DNA of 64,000 nt, taken from NCBI GenBank assembly GCA_963922205.1, contig CAWUHX010000131.1, positions 186,001 through 250,000 of the forward strand, in the 5' to 3' direction. Shown here piece by piece: positions 1 to 13,100 of the stretch. The stretch is from Romanomermis culicivorax (lineage: Eukaryota; Nematoda; Enoplea; Mermithida; Mermithidae). The notes below the pieces were generated by a model. It was not told the DNA's origin and made no database searches. It saw nothing but the letters and a program-made list of their open reading frames with translations. The position numbers and the translations under genes are program-made. Position 1 is the first letter of the stretch; each line of letters opens with the position of its first letter.

Positions 1-626
1 TTAATATAGCCACAAGCCGATTTTACGTAAGGCGCGAAACCTTATGGAATTAATTGCGCTAAATACTATACTTTAGCTTTTGAAATGACAGCTTGAGTGC
101 CGACGACGAGAAAGTTCACCCATCTGAGAACTTTTTTCTCCACAAATTCTCGATAATGACTTTTTTACAAATTTTCCGAGATCACACTAACCATTCTCCT
201 GCATTCGCGACTGTGAAATTTACCCTCGCCGTATCTGTCATTTCAAAACAAATGAATTTGAGCCGGATGACTGGTAGTTTCAGAAGGTTCTTTTTCAGTT
301 AATCAATCAGCAACATATTGATGCCACGTTTTCTCAGCATGGTGCTAATGAAGTTGGGCATGTGTTAATGAAAATTTTAGTCGTACCAAGAAAAAGTAAT
401 ACGAATTGAGGAAAATCAGTGACTGTGCTAATATGACTTGTGCTAAGAAACCCTGGTTGCTAGAAAAAACAACTATTTTTTTGGAGGAAGTTAATCATTA
501 GTTAACTTCACAAGTAAATCGACCGTTACGTTTATGAAACCTATCCATGGCTGCAATGTTTTTTTCTGCACAATGCAGACTTTTTAAGCTTTGTGCAGAA
601 TTTTTTTGATGATTTCTGCAAGAATG
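1..626. other. Non-coding left flank of duplication copy A
   Basis: AT-rich. It would lie within the 3' part of SIPA1L copy A. It contains a short inverted motif built on TTCTGCAC / GTGCAGAA at about 565-600. I see no exon here. Confidence 0.5.
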
Positions 627-893
627 TTTTGAGTCATGCGTTTGATAACATATATTCTTCTATAAATTTAAAGTGAGTTTCATGTTTCAATAGTGTACAT
701 AATTTTGACGATATGTGTATTACGCACCTCTGATATCAATGAATTATACATTTAATTTGCTTTTTTCCTATATTCACTGTCATTGTATTCTAATAGGAGA
801 AAACAGCAGTGCAGAAACTTTTTTTGGCTTTTCTGCACTGTGCAGAAAGCCGGGTGCAGAAAAAACACTGCCGTGGTTTCACTTCCTTTGTAC

Positions 894-1181
894 CTTTCTT
901 CCGAATCCGTCAGCAAAGACGAACAATTGGCCTCTTCTCGGGCGCCGTCAGCAGCGTAAGGCGACAAAGGCGGTTCGTTCTTAGACGTTTTCGACGACAC
1001 TGGAACTGTCAACTGCCCGGACGACTGGGACGCGGGTCGGACGATGGAACCAGGAGCCGGGTTTGATTTTTGACGGCGAATCGTTTCGTCGGCGTCGATT
1101 AGTGAATCTTGGTTTTGGTTATCGGTCTTATAGTGAGCGTTAGTTTTGCGAGTGATAAAAAATCGATCTTGATCAGAAGCT
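894..1181 (-). CDS. SIPA1L: SIPA1L copy A exon: Ser/Pro-rich tail
   Basis: A 288-bp exon coding [20 protein letters not shown], then Pro/Ser-rich sequence ending LLTDSEER. Acceptor TTATCCAG. The donor here is AAG/GTACAA, whereas the duplicate has AAG/GTAAAA, so copy A has the weaker site. Three residues differ from the duplicate (D/G, I/N, A/D). The following exon for this copy would be left of the window. Confidence 0.82.
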
Positions 1182-4100
1182 CTGGATAAAGCAAAGGGCA
1201 AAGAGAAAATGTACTTAAGAAGTAGAATACAGTTTAGTGTTCGATGATAAAAACTAAAGTCAAACCTTGTAACATCTCGTACTTTTTCTTAAGACGCGAT
1301 TTCTGAGAGGTTCTAATTTCTCCATGATAAGTTGAAAATTAATCATATCTCAAAATCAATTATTTTGGATAGTTTTGTGCGCTGAGTTTTATGGTATCAT
1401 TAGTTTTGGTTAAAAACTAAATTTGATACAACTACAGTATGCCAAAGTTTGAAAATTGACCTATTTTTGACATTTTTCATGCTCTTGCTAGCCAAGCGAT
1501 ACTTCGGGATTGGAATGATCTTATGCGATGAATAGACATTCATTTTACACAGGAGAGGACAAGCCATCACTAATATGAAGAGTAAATAATTGCATATTAC
1601 ACCTTTTAAAAATTTAAAATGTCAACAATGAGACGTCTAAATTAGAAAAAATTTGTTCGTGGGCACTCCCGAACACCTTCCCCGTGAATGCTGCAGAATT
1701 TTATTTTCCTATTTTATATCTCATGCATTTTTGGGGCGGTAAGTTTGTCGGCGGATTAAAGGCCGATTATAATAATCGGGGATTAAACGACGCTTATAAT
1801 TCAGGATTAAATTTTTTTGGTAAGTTCGTCAGCCGATTAAACGCAGATTAATTTAACTCGGGATTAAAACTATCCGTAAGCTCGTCAGCCGATTAAAGCT
1901 CGATTATCATAATAGCTGAAAAATAAATGTTGTTGATTTTTTGGACGATCTAAACATGGATGAAGTCGAAAATCAAGTTTAAACGAGAATGAAGCAGAAA
2001 ATGAAGTACAAATTCGTCATTCCCTGGATAGATCGAATCCGATGGAAGCATATTCGAATGAGAAGTTCTGTTCGCGATTTAAACTAAGTAAGAACAGAGC
2101 AACGGAGCTAATTAGATGAAAAAATTAATAAAAATAAAAAAACAAAGAAAATTTATTCAAAAACAAAATTTTTTAAACAAAAATTCTATAAAAAATTTTT
2201 AATAAAAAAATTGGAAAACATATAGTAAGTAATTTTTTTTAATTTTCTTTAAAATAATTCGACTTCTTCAGAATTAAAATTAGCGGTTTCCCGCGGACAC
2301 GTGGATTTTGAAGTGAATATCACGAAAAAAATTGATAACGATAAATTGATTATGAAAGGCGATTATGTTGTACAGTTTACAACTATACTTTTAATCCTGG
2401 ATTAACTGTTTTTAGTCGGCGATTATATTTTTAATCGACAATTACGTAATCGTCCTTTAATCGGCTGACGAGCTCACCGATTATTTTAATCACCGATTAA
2501 ATTTTAATCGACGATTACATAATCGGGTATTAAAAGTAATCCTGAATTATTTTAATCGGCCAACAAACTTACCGCTCTTACTGTATAGTTAAAATTTTCA
2601 TCAAGATTTTTGTACCATTTGGGGAGCTGTACAGTCCTGAAGCAGGCATACTTATGGAAATCGCTCAGAAGTCACCGCTTTTTCCTGGTGGCCCTTGTCT
2701 ATATCATGTGATACATTTATTATCTGTACTATAGAGTGATCAAATAACTAACAGACTGTAGTAAGATATACAAATTGTTTCACAGATGAACATTCTACGC
2801 TCAGCGAGAAAGTTTAAACTGTCGAAAATTAGAAGTAGAACACAAGAAAAATCATGTTTTGGGACACTCTCGAGCACCTTCACCTATGATGCCGGACTTT
2901 TATATTTTTATTCTTTAGTTCATACATTCCTACAGTAGCTGTGAGAGTAACATAGTCATTATCCTGCACCGTTTTGGCAGCTGTTGAGATTTGCATTCAC
3001 CGCACTGTCAATCAAACGTGTTTTTGAATCTGGATAAATGTCCAATCATTAAAGTTCTGGGAACACAATATGTATCTTTACCCCATACATTTCAAGAAAA
3101 ATGCGGCTCGAAGTCCCGATGAATTTTCATTGATGTGGGTTTGATGATTTCTGGACGAAATGCTTTAAATGAAAAATCGAAAACTTCGAAAATTTTTGTT
3201 AAATTTCAGAAATCGAGTGATTGTTTGAAATCCATTTACAAAAAATGGCAAGAGTCATTCCGACGCTCTTTGCTTGGAAAGGCACTGCAATCTACTACCA
3301 TCTGCTCTATTTTCGTCGGGCTAACATTACGTGGTGTGAAAGTGGCTGCTTTCAACTGTAGACACTTTCGCACAGCTTATAACATAGGCCGGAGTCAGAC
3401 AGCCGACATTTATTTTGTAACATTAAACTCGCAGCTTCAAATTTTTCCAGTCAAATTACTGAAGAGAGCAATTTTTGTTGCGTCTCTTCTGAGGCATCTT
3501 GTTGCGCAACCATTGTAAATTGATCGATGAAATTTAACCAGTGAATCAACTCACATCTTTTCTTTTTATTCGTTTAATCTGAACGTTTTCAATGTTTTCT
3601 GCATCCGGTTAATGGCATATTTAGTGGCATTAAACAACTTTGTATTAAGTTTTAGAATGTGCAGACACCTACAACTCCCAAAACGGTACATAAATTTGAT
3701 TGAAGTTTTAACATAATATGTCAGACATTAGTGACTACAGGAATCAAGAAAAAATTCTGCAGCATCTTATTTGAAGGTGCTCAAAAAAAGCCCCAAAGGA
3801 CTTTTTCGGTTTATTTTGACTTCCGTTTTGACACTTTAAAATAGAATAAAAGGTGTTAAGTAAGGGATCAGACAATTTTTTTCGTACCTGCATATAGAGC
3901 ATGGTCTTCTGCATGCAATGAACATTCGGCTTCTGAGTCACGTCTTTTCTGAGCTGTGATATTTTGATACACGTGTATAGACCGAAAAATGCCAAAAAAT
4001 GTAAAAACTTGAAACTTTAGAGTACTGTAGCTGTGCCAATTTTGATTTTTATACGGAATGAATGCTGTCACGATACTCAGAATGTAAAACTACTCAAAAT

Positions 4101-7100
4101 ATCTCTTTTTCATATATTATTAATTTTCAACTTATCATAGGCCAATGGAGCAGAAGGCGGAATCTCCCAGAAATCTTGTCTTAAAAGTTTCATTTTATCG
4201 TCATAACATCAATGTGCTTTCAAGTAAGTAACGAATACGAATTTTTTATATTTTAAATCCGAGTGAAGACAGACATGTACGATTTTCGTCCTACGGAATT
4301 GAGACACAGATTATCTTTTTACGGGCTTCACCATCAGCTCCATACTACTCAACTAAAAATTCCGTCTTGATCTAATGCAAAACATCTGGAGTAAATCACG
4401 GCCCTTAAGAATTGTTCAACCGGCATTAGTGTTGAATTACAATAACCAAAAAAAGCATTAGATTCTTAGTTTATGAAGTAAGGTCTTGGTTTATCTGGTT
4501 TTATCTGCCAGAGCTTCATCCGTGTGTCTATACAAAAATCGGTTCGAGGTCCTGTTCCTTTTTAACTTAAACAATTTGACAGACTTTGAAAGTTTCAATC
4601 GACCGTTAAAAGCATATGATAAAAAATGTCAATTTGAAATTGAAAAAAACTAATTTTCTTCCGTGTTAGCCATGATCAGAACTTGAATAAATATACAAGG
4701 ATTGCATTCTTTGTGAAGATTATTTTCATCAAAATTGGTATGATGAACGGCTACAGCCATAAAATGGTGAGTTAACTGCTTAGTGTACTAAACTCGCTTT
4801 GAACAATTAGTATTAATACGATAAGAAAATGACTTCAGTTATCGCACAATTTAAGATAATGAATTGAAAATTGACCCTAAAAGTAGTTGCTTTTATTGAA
4901 CATGGACAAAGTCCGACTATTGTAATTGCTTTTTTGTGCGCAACCTAAAAGCACATACTAGTTACTTTTGTGATTTTCAAAATAATTTGTACGAGCTTTA
5001 ACGGCTAAAAGTAAGCTCACAAACTTCTGATCCTATGTGACGAAAAAATACGAATATTACTGGTTAAAAAGCATTTGAAGAAAAATAGGCCGTAGGCCAA
5101 GAAAGAAGAAAATATAGAAAGAAAAAATCTTCTATTCTATACTAAATTTCCGTATTTGAGGGACTGTCGTTACTTACAAGTATAGTATTTTTACCTCCTT
5201 CCACTGCTTGATATTCTCTTAGACTTTTTGGCCAAATCGGTCACCCTGGACGATATTTGTGCCGACTTTTTGGTCGTCGAATGCTTATCGCCGCCAATCC
5301 TATACCAGTCGGACGTCTCGCTACTACTCGACGAACTTATCGTATTGACTCGAAACTTGCCCGCCGTTTGACCGCTAGACTCGTTGATCGTTGTCGTCGG
5401 TTGATTTTGCAAACTGGAGCATCGCTTGCCGCCTGCTTCCGATTCGAACGTTTTGGCGCTGATCGAATATTTGCCGCCTGTGCCGTTGCCGCCGACGTTT
5501 TTGTCCGACAACGACGTTTTGTTGCGAGTGATGAAGGACATGTCAGCGGAGTTACTGCGGCACTCGTCGCTATGCCTGCGTCTGCGAATGAAAAGTATAT
5601 TTGTCTACCATTTTGGCTTACTGTAGTTGCAATGAAGAAATATTTTGATTGTGTACACTAGCTCAAAATTGAACTAACTTTCCAAGTTTATAAATTCTAG
5701 AGCGCGTGCAAACTTTTTGATGCGCTTGTGTTTTCTGAACCAGGAAGCAGTTCAGTAGATTTCAGGATTTCTTAAACACTTAATATTGAAGAAATGTTAG
5801 TTTAGCATGTATTCTGCACATGTAAGCAATAAACAGAATATTGTTGCAATACTTTTCATCGTAATATAAGGGAAGCTTTTACACTGAGATCGTACAGATA
5901 ATCAAGAATTCTTTTACCTGATACTTTGGAGCTCGTCCAACGATTTTGAGAAAACGCCGCCGTCCAAACTACGGTCGTCCAAATCCTCTTGCTCCTCCGG
6001 CGAATCTGGTTCGAACGTCAGCACTGTTGTCGGTGCTTGAACTTTTTGTTTTCTAATAATATAAATTCTGTTACAGAATGTACGTCAAAAACAGCAAAAA
6101 TCTACTAATTCTACTGTAAAAAAATTAACTTCAAGATAGTTGAAAATCAGTTTCCAATGAAGAGTTGGTGCTGTAAAATTTTGAATCAAAGCGCTATTTC
6201 TCTGGGGAATCCTTGTTCAACTATTGTCCTAAGAAATCTTCTAAATCAGCACCAGATCGCACAAAAACGGAATCTCAGCGAGCTTCTTTTAGGTGCAAGT
6301 TAATACAACAGAAGTTGGGAATTTCATAACAAAGTTTGTCTACCATAAATAAAACTTGTTGACCATTGGAAGCCTCGACCATGATCCTGTTGCACTTACT
6401 TTACTGCGGGTCTTTTCGTGGGTTGCTTGTAGAAGATGGGCTGATCGCTGAGAAAATTATTCGTGGCAAAGTCATCAGAAGCCACATACGGACAATAGGG
6501 ATCTTCGCAACCCCTGTAACTCAAAGTTTATTCAGTAAATGTAGCTATGAAGATGCCAGTCACGAAAAGTTACCGTCTCGGAGACCCGTCTTCCAGTGGA
6601 GGTATGACCAAAACTTTACTATTATTCGACGTGATCAGTAAATCTAGCATCCTATTGAGAGTCAAGGTAGCGACGCTTAGTTTTGAGATCTGGAAGAATT
6701 TTTTCTTCAAGAGTTATTTGCAGGTGCAATTTGTGATATCTGGAACATACTTCAACGAGTCTGGAGCCCTGCCGCAAACCGGCTTGCCACGCCGTACCGT
6801 ACATTTCCACGTCACTGACTATGCCCTCTTGTTGGATGTGGAATCCTAGTTGGCCGGGTATATTTCGTTTTAGAATCATTTCTACAGTCTGAAGAGGGAT
6901 GAAACCTTCATCTTATATACAATACTATGAATATAACATTTTTGAGTCTATTCCCACGAGATATGCTGATGGCCGGCTGTATCAGCACTGTTTCAGTAAC
7001 TGCTACTAGAGCAGACTACTTTCTACTGGTTCAGTAGTCTAGTAGACTAGTTTTTCAGTTGATTCAAACGGTTCAGTGTTTCATTAGTCTCTTAATGGAT

Positions 7101-10100
7101 CAGAAGTTCACTCCAAAATGCCTACTTTATTTGAAATGTGAGGTCGCCGTTTTTCTTGTTTAACTATAAATTTTCAAATTTCAGTCTCTGTCAAAAATTT
7201 TGGTGAGGATCATAATATTTGTGGGTAAAATCTGAAAATTCTGAAGAAAAAGCAACTTACAAACTTTTTTCGACAAATCGAGGAGCTAATACCGCTCATG
7301 CTGATCATTAAACTACAAAAGATGGTCGAAATACCTAAGATACGTTTTTAATAAAATACTTGTAAATCAGGAACCTGACAGAAACTTGCACTGGCATGAA
7401 AATCCTTTTCACAAAGCTTTTACGGCAGTTTGTTTCAGCAAAAAATCTTGGAGGATAATCGGGTAAGCTCAAAAATTTTCAGTACTGCGTGACATTGTAT
7501 GTGACATAAGAGAATTGCACAAATATAAAATAATTTTCCACTGCTCTTATTTACAATAATTTCAAGAAAAACGGACTATAAATCAAAGGTTTAACTCTAG
7601 CTTAGTTTTAACTTCTACTCTGGGCCGGTTTCATCAAAGAGACTTAAGCTCCAGCTGAGCTGCAGCTTGCTGTAGCTGAACTCTATATGTTATACCATTG
7701 TCGTTAAGCTGCACTTCAGCTGTAGCTTAACTCATACACACAAAACATATCGGGAAAGTTAAGTTAATTAAATTGATAGACGCAGTGAAAACCAAAAAAA
7801 TAGGTTCAATTTAATACGCAATTTTCATTTAGTGAAAATTTTCATACTGTAGAAAAACGGTAAATTTCTTATTGAGAATGGGAAAGGCCAAAAGCATTGC
7901 GAAAATATCATGCTTATCTGCTGCCGATTTGGACACAACTGAGTCGACACCTGAGTGCTGCTTTGACCACTTAATTAGGTTACTGAAGAAAATTGTTGAC
8001 ACTGACGTAAATTTTTTTTTATTAATTGCAGTAATAAGCTTACTAGTTTTTGAACTTGCTCTCATGTGATCGCTGCATCTATCATTTCAAGATGAATAGA
8101 GTATAAGTCTGTTTTTCTTGAAATACTTGTAAATATTAGAGTGAAAAACATGTACTGTTTTATATTTTTTAAATTCCCTTATAAACCATGTATCACATAG
8201 GACTGGAATTTTGTAAGCCTATTCAACTAAATCTTTTCAAAGGAAAATACTTCAGTAAAAGCTTGTTTTAGGATTTTCTGCTCAAAAAAGATTAGTGTAA
8301 ACAACTTTCACGGTAGTATTTATTTTTTCTTATTTTCGAATATCTACAAACATTCCATAAAAACAGACTAGTCACATGTTCACATATCATTCCTTGCTCC
8401 TTAGATCAAATGTAAGCCAACTTGCTAGTGTCTTGCAAATTTATGCAAATTTTTGTAAAAAAGACCCACGTAAAAAACGGTTCGTGTAGCATGCTGTAGC
8501 CTATCGAATTCACAATAGCATATGCAATTTCAGGATTTACACTTAAAAACGTTTCCTCCTAAGAGTTGTAATCAAGGTTCGGACGTCGGTTTCAACTAAA
8601 CCTCAGGGGTCGGTTTCATCAAAGAGATATAAGCTCCAGCTGGACTGCAGCTTGATCCGAAGTTTATCTCTGTAAACTATGCCATTGCTATTAAGGTGCA
8701 GCTTAGTTACAGTTGCAGCTAAATCTTCTCGATGTTTGGTGTGTATGAGTTAAGCTGCAGCTGAGCTGTACCTTAACGGTAATGGTATAACTAGTATAGA
8801 TTAAGTCTCCTTGATGAAACCGGCTTCCAGTATAAATCCAAGCTGATTCTTGAAAAAACGGAGAAAACGTATCCATTCCATTTCGTGCAAGAAACAAAAT
8901 TTTACTATCAATAAAGGTTTTGCGTATCCACACTGGAAGTCTTATTGAACATGTATAGAAGTCCTATTGTAATCAATTTTTTTGTGAACAAATAATGGAC
9001 AGAATCGGCAGTGGACATGTAGTCAGATCATACACTAGTTCGGGAATGAACCTACTACACCCCGGGTTTAACTTTTCCGTTGAATGAAAACCGTGCTGGG
9101 GGTCTAAAGAATGACAATTTATTATTGCAACCCGAAGTGACGATTTCGGGTTTAACTTGGACCTGATGTTTATTTTAACCTCCTGAACTACTGATTATCT
9201 ACAGTCTGTTTTTTATGAAATGCTTCTGAAGTAGGAAAATGAGAAAAACTAGCACTGTCGTTGAAATCGTTTACACAAAGTATTTACGATAGAATTTTTT
9301 ACTCAAAAAATTGTGAGTGGTTAGTTGAGTGAAACTTTTAGAACTTTAGGTTAGAAACTTTTAGTTAGAAACTTTTAGTCCTATGTGACATTTAATTCAA
9401 TAGAAGATCGTGAAAACATAAAATAGTACTTGCTTTCCACTGCTATTATTAATAAGCATTACAAGAAAAACAAACTATAAATTTTCTGGCGCAGCCCGTT
9501 TTTCTTTAGTATTATAGTTGAAATAATTCGAATAATCAACCCGGAAAACGAGTAGTATCCTATTTTATACTTTAATTATTTTCTGAAAAACTAAGCCTTT
9601 GCGGAATTAAAAATTTGCGGCCATCTATCAGAAAGCTTGGAGATAGAAAATTCAAATATGTAAAATATTTGTTTAAGCGACTTCCAAGTCTGCATGTAGT
9701 TGTGTCATTTTTTTGTTTTCGTTTTCGTTTTGTAAAGAACGGACGATAGTTATTGTTTTTCCACTACTCTTGAAGGAATTTGCATTTGACGCCGCTAGCG
9801 TTTGTCTTACCGAAATCATACAGTTATGACAGACAATTCCATGAAGCATTCAGCATCTGCAATCTACTTTTATTCGCTTGCTGTAAAGAAGAGCATATGA
9901 AAGCAATTTTCAAACACTGTGAAATTTCAATTCCCTCCTTATTCGTGTACCCATCATCAAAATAGAAATGTCGTTTCCGTTACTGTTAGCTAAATAGTGT
10001 CAAAATTCGATAAACTGTCATAATCGGATGCGTTAACTTCATTTTGGGAAGCTTGTTATCAAATTCAGGAGATAGGCCAAAAAACTAAAAGTTATTTTTT

Positions 10101-13100
10101 TGACAATTGGAACTGATTTGCTCACGTCGCAGCCCTTTGTTGTCGCTTGCAGCCTACGCACAATATCCTGCATATCGGATCCATCTTCATCATCCATCGT
10201 TCGTAAAATAATCATTTCGGCATGATCGTAATACAGTTTAAGGCTAGAATGACAATTCAAAAAATCGTTATCAGTGAGGCTGTGAACAGATAGATAACAG
10301 AGACGGGCAACTGCACATCCAACTTGACTTGCATGTTCGCTACGATAGATCATATTGTTAAAGTTGTAGTCCCAACATGATAAGAACGTAGCGATCCACT
10401 AACTGACATAAGTTTGATTCCACTTTTATGAATATACAAGTATTATTTTTTTAGGAGAACTAGTCACCCACTGTCGTAGATCTTTAACCTTACTCAGGTA
10501 AGTTTTGGACGTCTGCCAAAAGAATATATCATTCAAAAATACGAACCAATAATGTATCCTAATGTTGGTGGTATTACCACATAATTTCTATTAAGTCAAT
10601 ATGTCTATTGAATCTCAAACTCTTTTTTTAGCGTTTTACAGGAAAAGTCGCAAGTCAAAGAAAAAATAGTTTACTAGGATACGTGTTTTTTCAAATGAAC
10701 CCGGAATGCAAGAAATGCAAACAAACCTGTGGGCAGGTGACGAACATGCACCAAAAACCAACATTTTATTTTTTTAAGTTGTAGTTCTAACTGATACAGT
10801 CAATCTTGTAAAAAAGGCGGTCGCGTACGCAGGTTTATCATTTGCATGAACATATTTTTTCTTTTCGGGGCTCATTTGGAAAAAATGTTCTATAATTAGT
10901 TGTGACCATGATTCCAGAGATTCCAATTCCACAAAAAGATTGTAACCGTGCGAATATCACTGATTGCAACAAACTATAAAAGAAATCTTTTTCTTTAAAA
11001 TGCACTTCTACAGTAACCTCCGGTCAAACTCAGGAGAACTCTCAGTTTTAACGTATATAGCGAAAATGTACACAAGAAAATTGACTTCATTTCTTCAAAA
11101 AGTTATAGGTATAAGTATACTCTGTTTTTTTTTGTTTTTTTTGGATTAAAAAATTGCAAAAATAAGTAAAGTTTTTGGAATCGTTTGCACAAAGCTTCTA
11201 CTGTAAAATTTTTTACCAAAAAAAAATTAATAAAGGCCAGTTGAGTCAGCTGAAAAATTAGCAGCTCCAAGTAACGTTTCGTTTCGCAGAAAATTACAAA
11301 ACTATGAAATGAAACTCGCTCACTGGCTTGAATCTTCGTAAGCATTTTGAGGAAAACAGACTATAACTGCTAACGTAGCCATTTTTAGAAATTTTCACAA
11401 TGCAATCAACACTACGAGTAGTTATTACAGTTCATTCCATTTGAAATGGTAGACACAGAGCTATTGAATGTTGAAAAATCCTTACTTGATCACAGAGCCG
11501 TTAAAAATTAATATCGAGGACTCTCAATAATGAAAAATTTTTCTCAAAATTGTCAGTATGTATTCCGCTATTTTGAATATAAATTATGTTGCGTCTTTGC
11601 TGCATCTGCTATTTCAAAATCAGATCAAACCATATGTCCAACAGACCTTAATATAAATTTTCTAATTCAGTTATTTTTTGCGAACCCTGGGCCCTATTTC
11701 ATAGTTTAACTTCATATGTTACCGTGGCGCTGAGGTGCAGCTCAGCTGCAGCTTAACTCATATAGACAAAAAATTTCTAGAAGGTTAAGCTGCAGCTGAG
11801 CTGCACCCTAAAAGGCAATGAAATTTAAGCTACAGCTCAGCTACAGCTTAACTTTCTCGATTTGTTTTGTGTGCATGAGTTAAGCTGCGGCTGAACTGCA
11901 CCTTAAACGGCAATGTTATAACATATAGAGTTAAGCTACAGCTTAAGCTGCAGAGTTTCTTCAATGAAACCGGCCTCTGGGCGTTCTTCAAAACACAAGA
12001 GGTTAGTACATTAAATGACTAATGGTTGCAAAACACAGATGATAAATGGACTTGGTTTCATCTAACAGACTTGAGCTACAGCTGGGCCGCAGCTCAAGCC
12101 GCAGCTTATCTCTATATGTTATACTATTGCCATTAAGGTGCAGCTCAACTGATGCTTAACTCATGCACAAAACATATCGAGCTACAGCTTAGCGGCAATG
12201 TTATAACATAAAGAGGTAAACTGCAGCTGAACTTTTTCTGTACGGAAAATGATTTTTAGTGCATTATGTATATTTATGGAAACTTTTTATTTGGGTAGCG
12301 ATTTTTCCACACTATGACTTATTCATCCAACAACAAAACAAATGATTTATATGTAATATCCACAAAAAAAGAACACTTCTACATATAAAATGATAAGCTC
12401 TGTGCTACGCAGTTCTTATATTTATTAAAAGTCGTTTAATTTCAATAATGACCAATGTGCTTGATTGTGTTATTGATCCAAATAAACTACAGATCTCACT
12501 ATGTATCAGAAAATGTTCATGATATGGCTGTAAATCAAAGGTAAAAGCATTCAACATACCTATTCTTGTGGCAAGTCCATCCAATTATGGAGTGAGTGGG
12601 AGTACAGAAAACCACGTCTTGTTGCTTGGACTTTTCGATTAAAACGACGTAGTCAGCACTGATACCGAGGAAACATTCTATTGATTTGCATAAACTGAAG
12701 TCTTCGACCTGAAATAGTTATTGTTATAAGGATGTCATCAGCAAGTTCTTCTTTAAATGATAGTAAATTTAGAATGTGCTGAAAGAAATCATCATTTAGG
12801 CATGGTTTTCATCAAGATCGAACTGTAAAAGTTTTAATACAAACTCTGATAAAAAAACAGATAACTAGATTTTCAGATATGAATATGTTTGACGGAAAAT
12901 AATAAAATATCATTTATCATCAGCATTGTTGAAAAATTAGACTACAGTAGTTTTTCCATTTTATTTTTTTACGTTTTTTACCCAGACTTTCTATTACCAA
13001 TTACCATAACTAAAACTTGCACGTCCCAAACAATACAACCCCTAACAAAACCGTTCAAAATCAGCTTGGGTTTCGGTCGATCCCGACGCCGGGCGCTCAA

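Larger units (their letters stand above)
627..7314. repeat. Near-identical direct duplication, copy A (6.7 kb)
   Basis: Aligns base for base with 57316-64000 at an offset of 56689 (56686 after a 3-nt indel near 6905), with roughly one difference per hundred bases by eye. It spans six SIPA1L exons, their introns and a foldback element. Left of about 627 the two copies differ completely. The right limit is not seen because copy B runs into the window end. Confidence 0.95.

Noticed and set aside
3135-3518. 127-codon plus-strand frame, open in both duplicated copies
   Set aside because: Lies inside foldback element X; open in both only because the segment was copied recently; no recognisable domain.
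5257-5661. 134-codon plus-strand frame
   Set aside because: Antisense to the SIPA1L Ser-rich exon, whose codon pattern keeps the opposite strand open.
6366-6849. 91- and 100-codon plus-strand frames over the PDZ exons
   Set aside because: Antisense shadows of the SIPA1L PDZ exons; they run through splice sites of the real gene.
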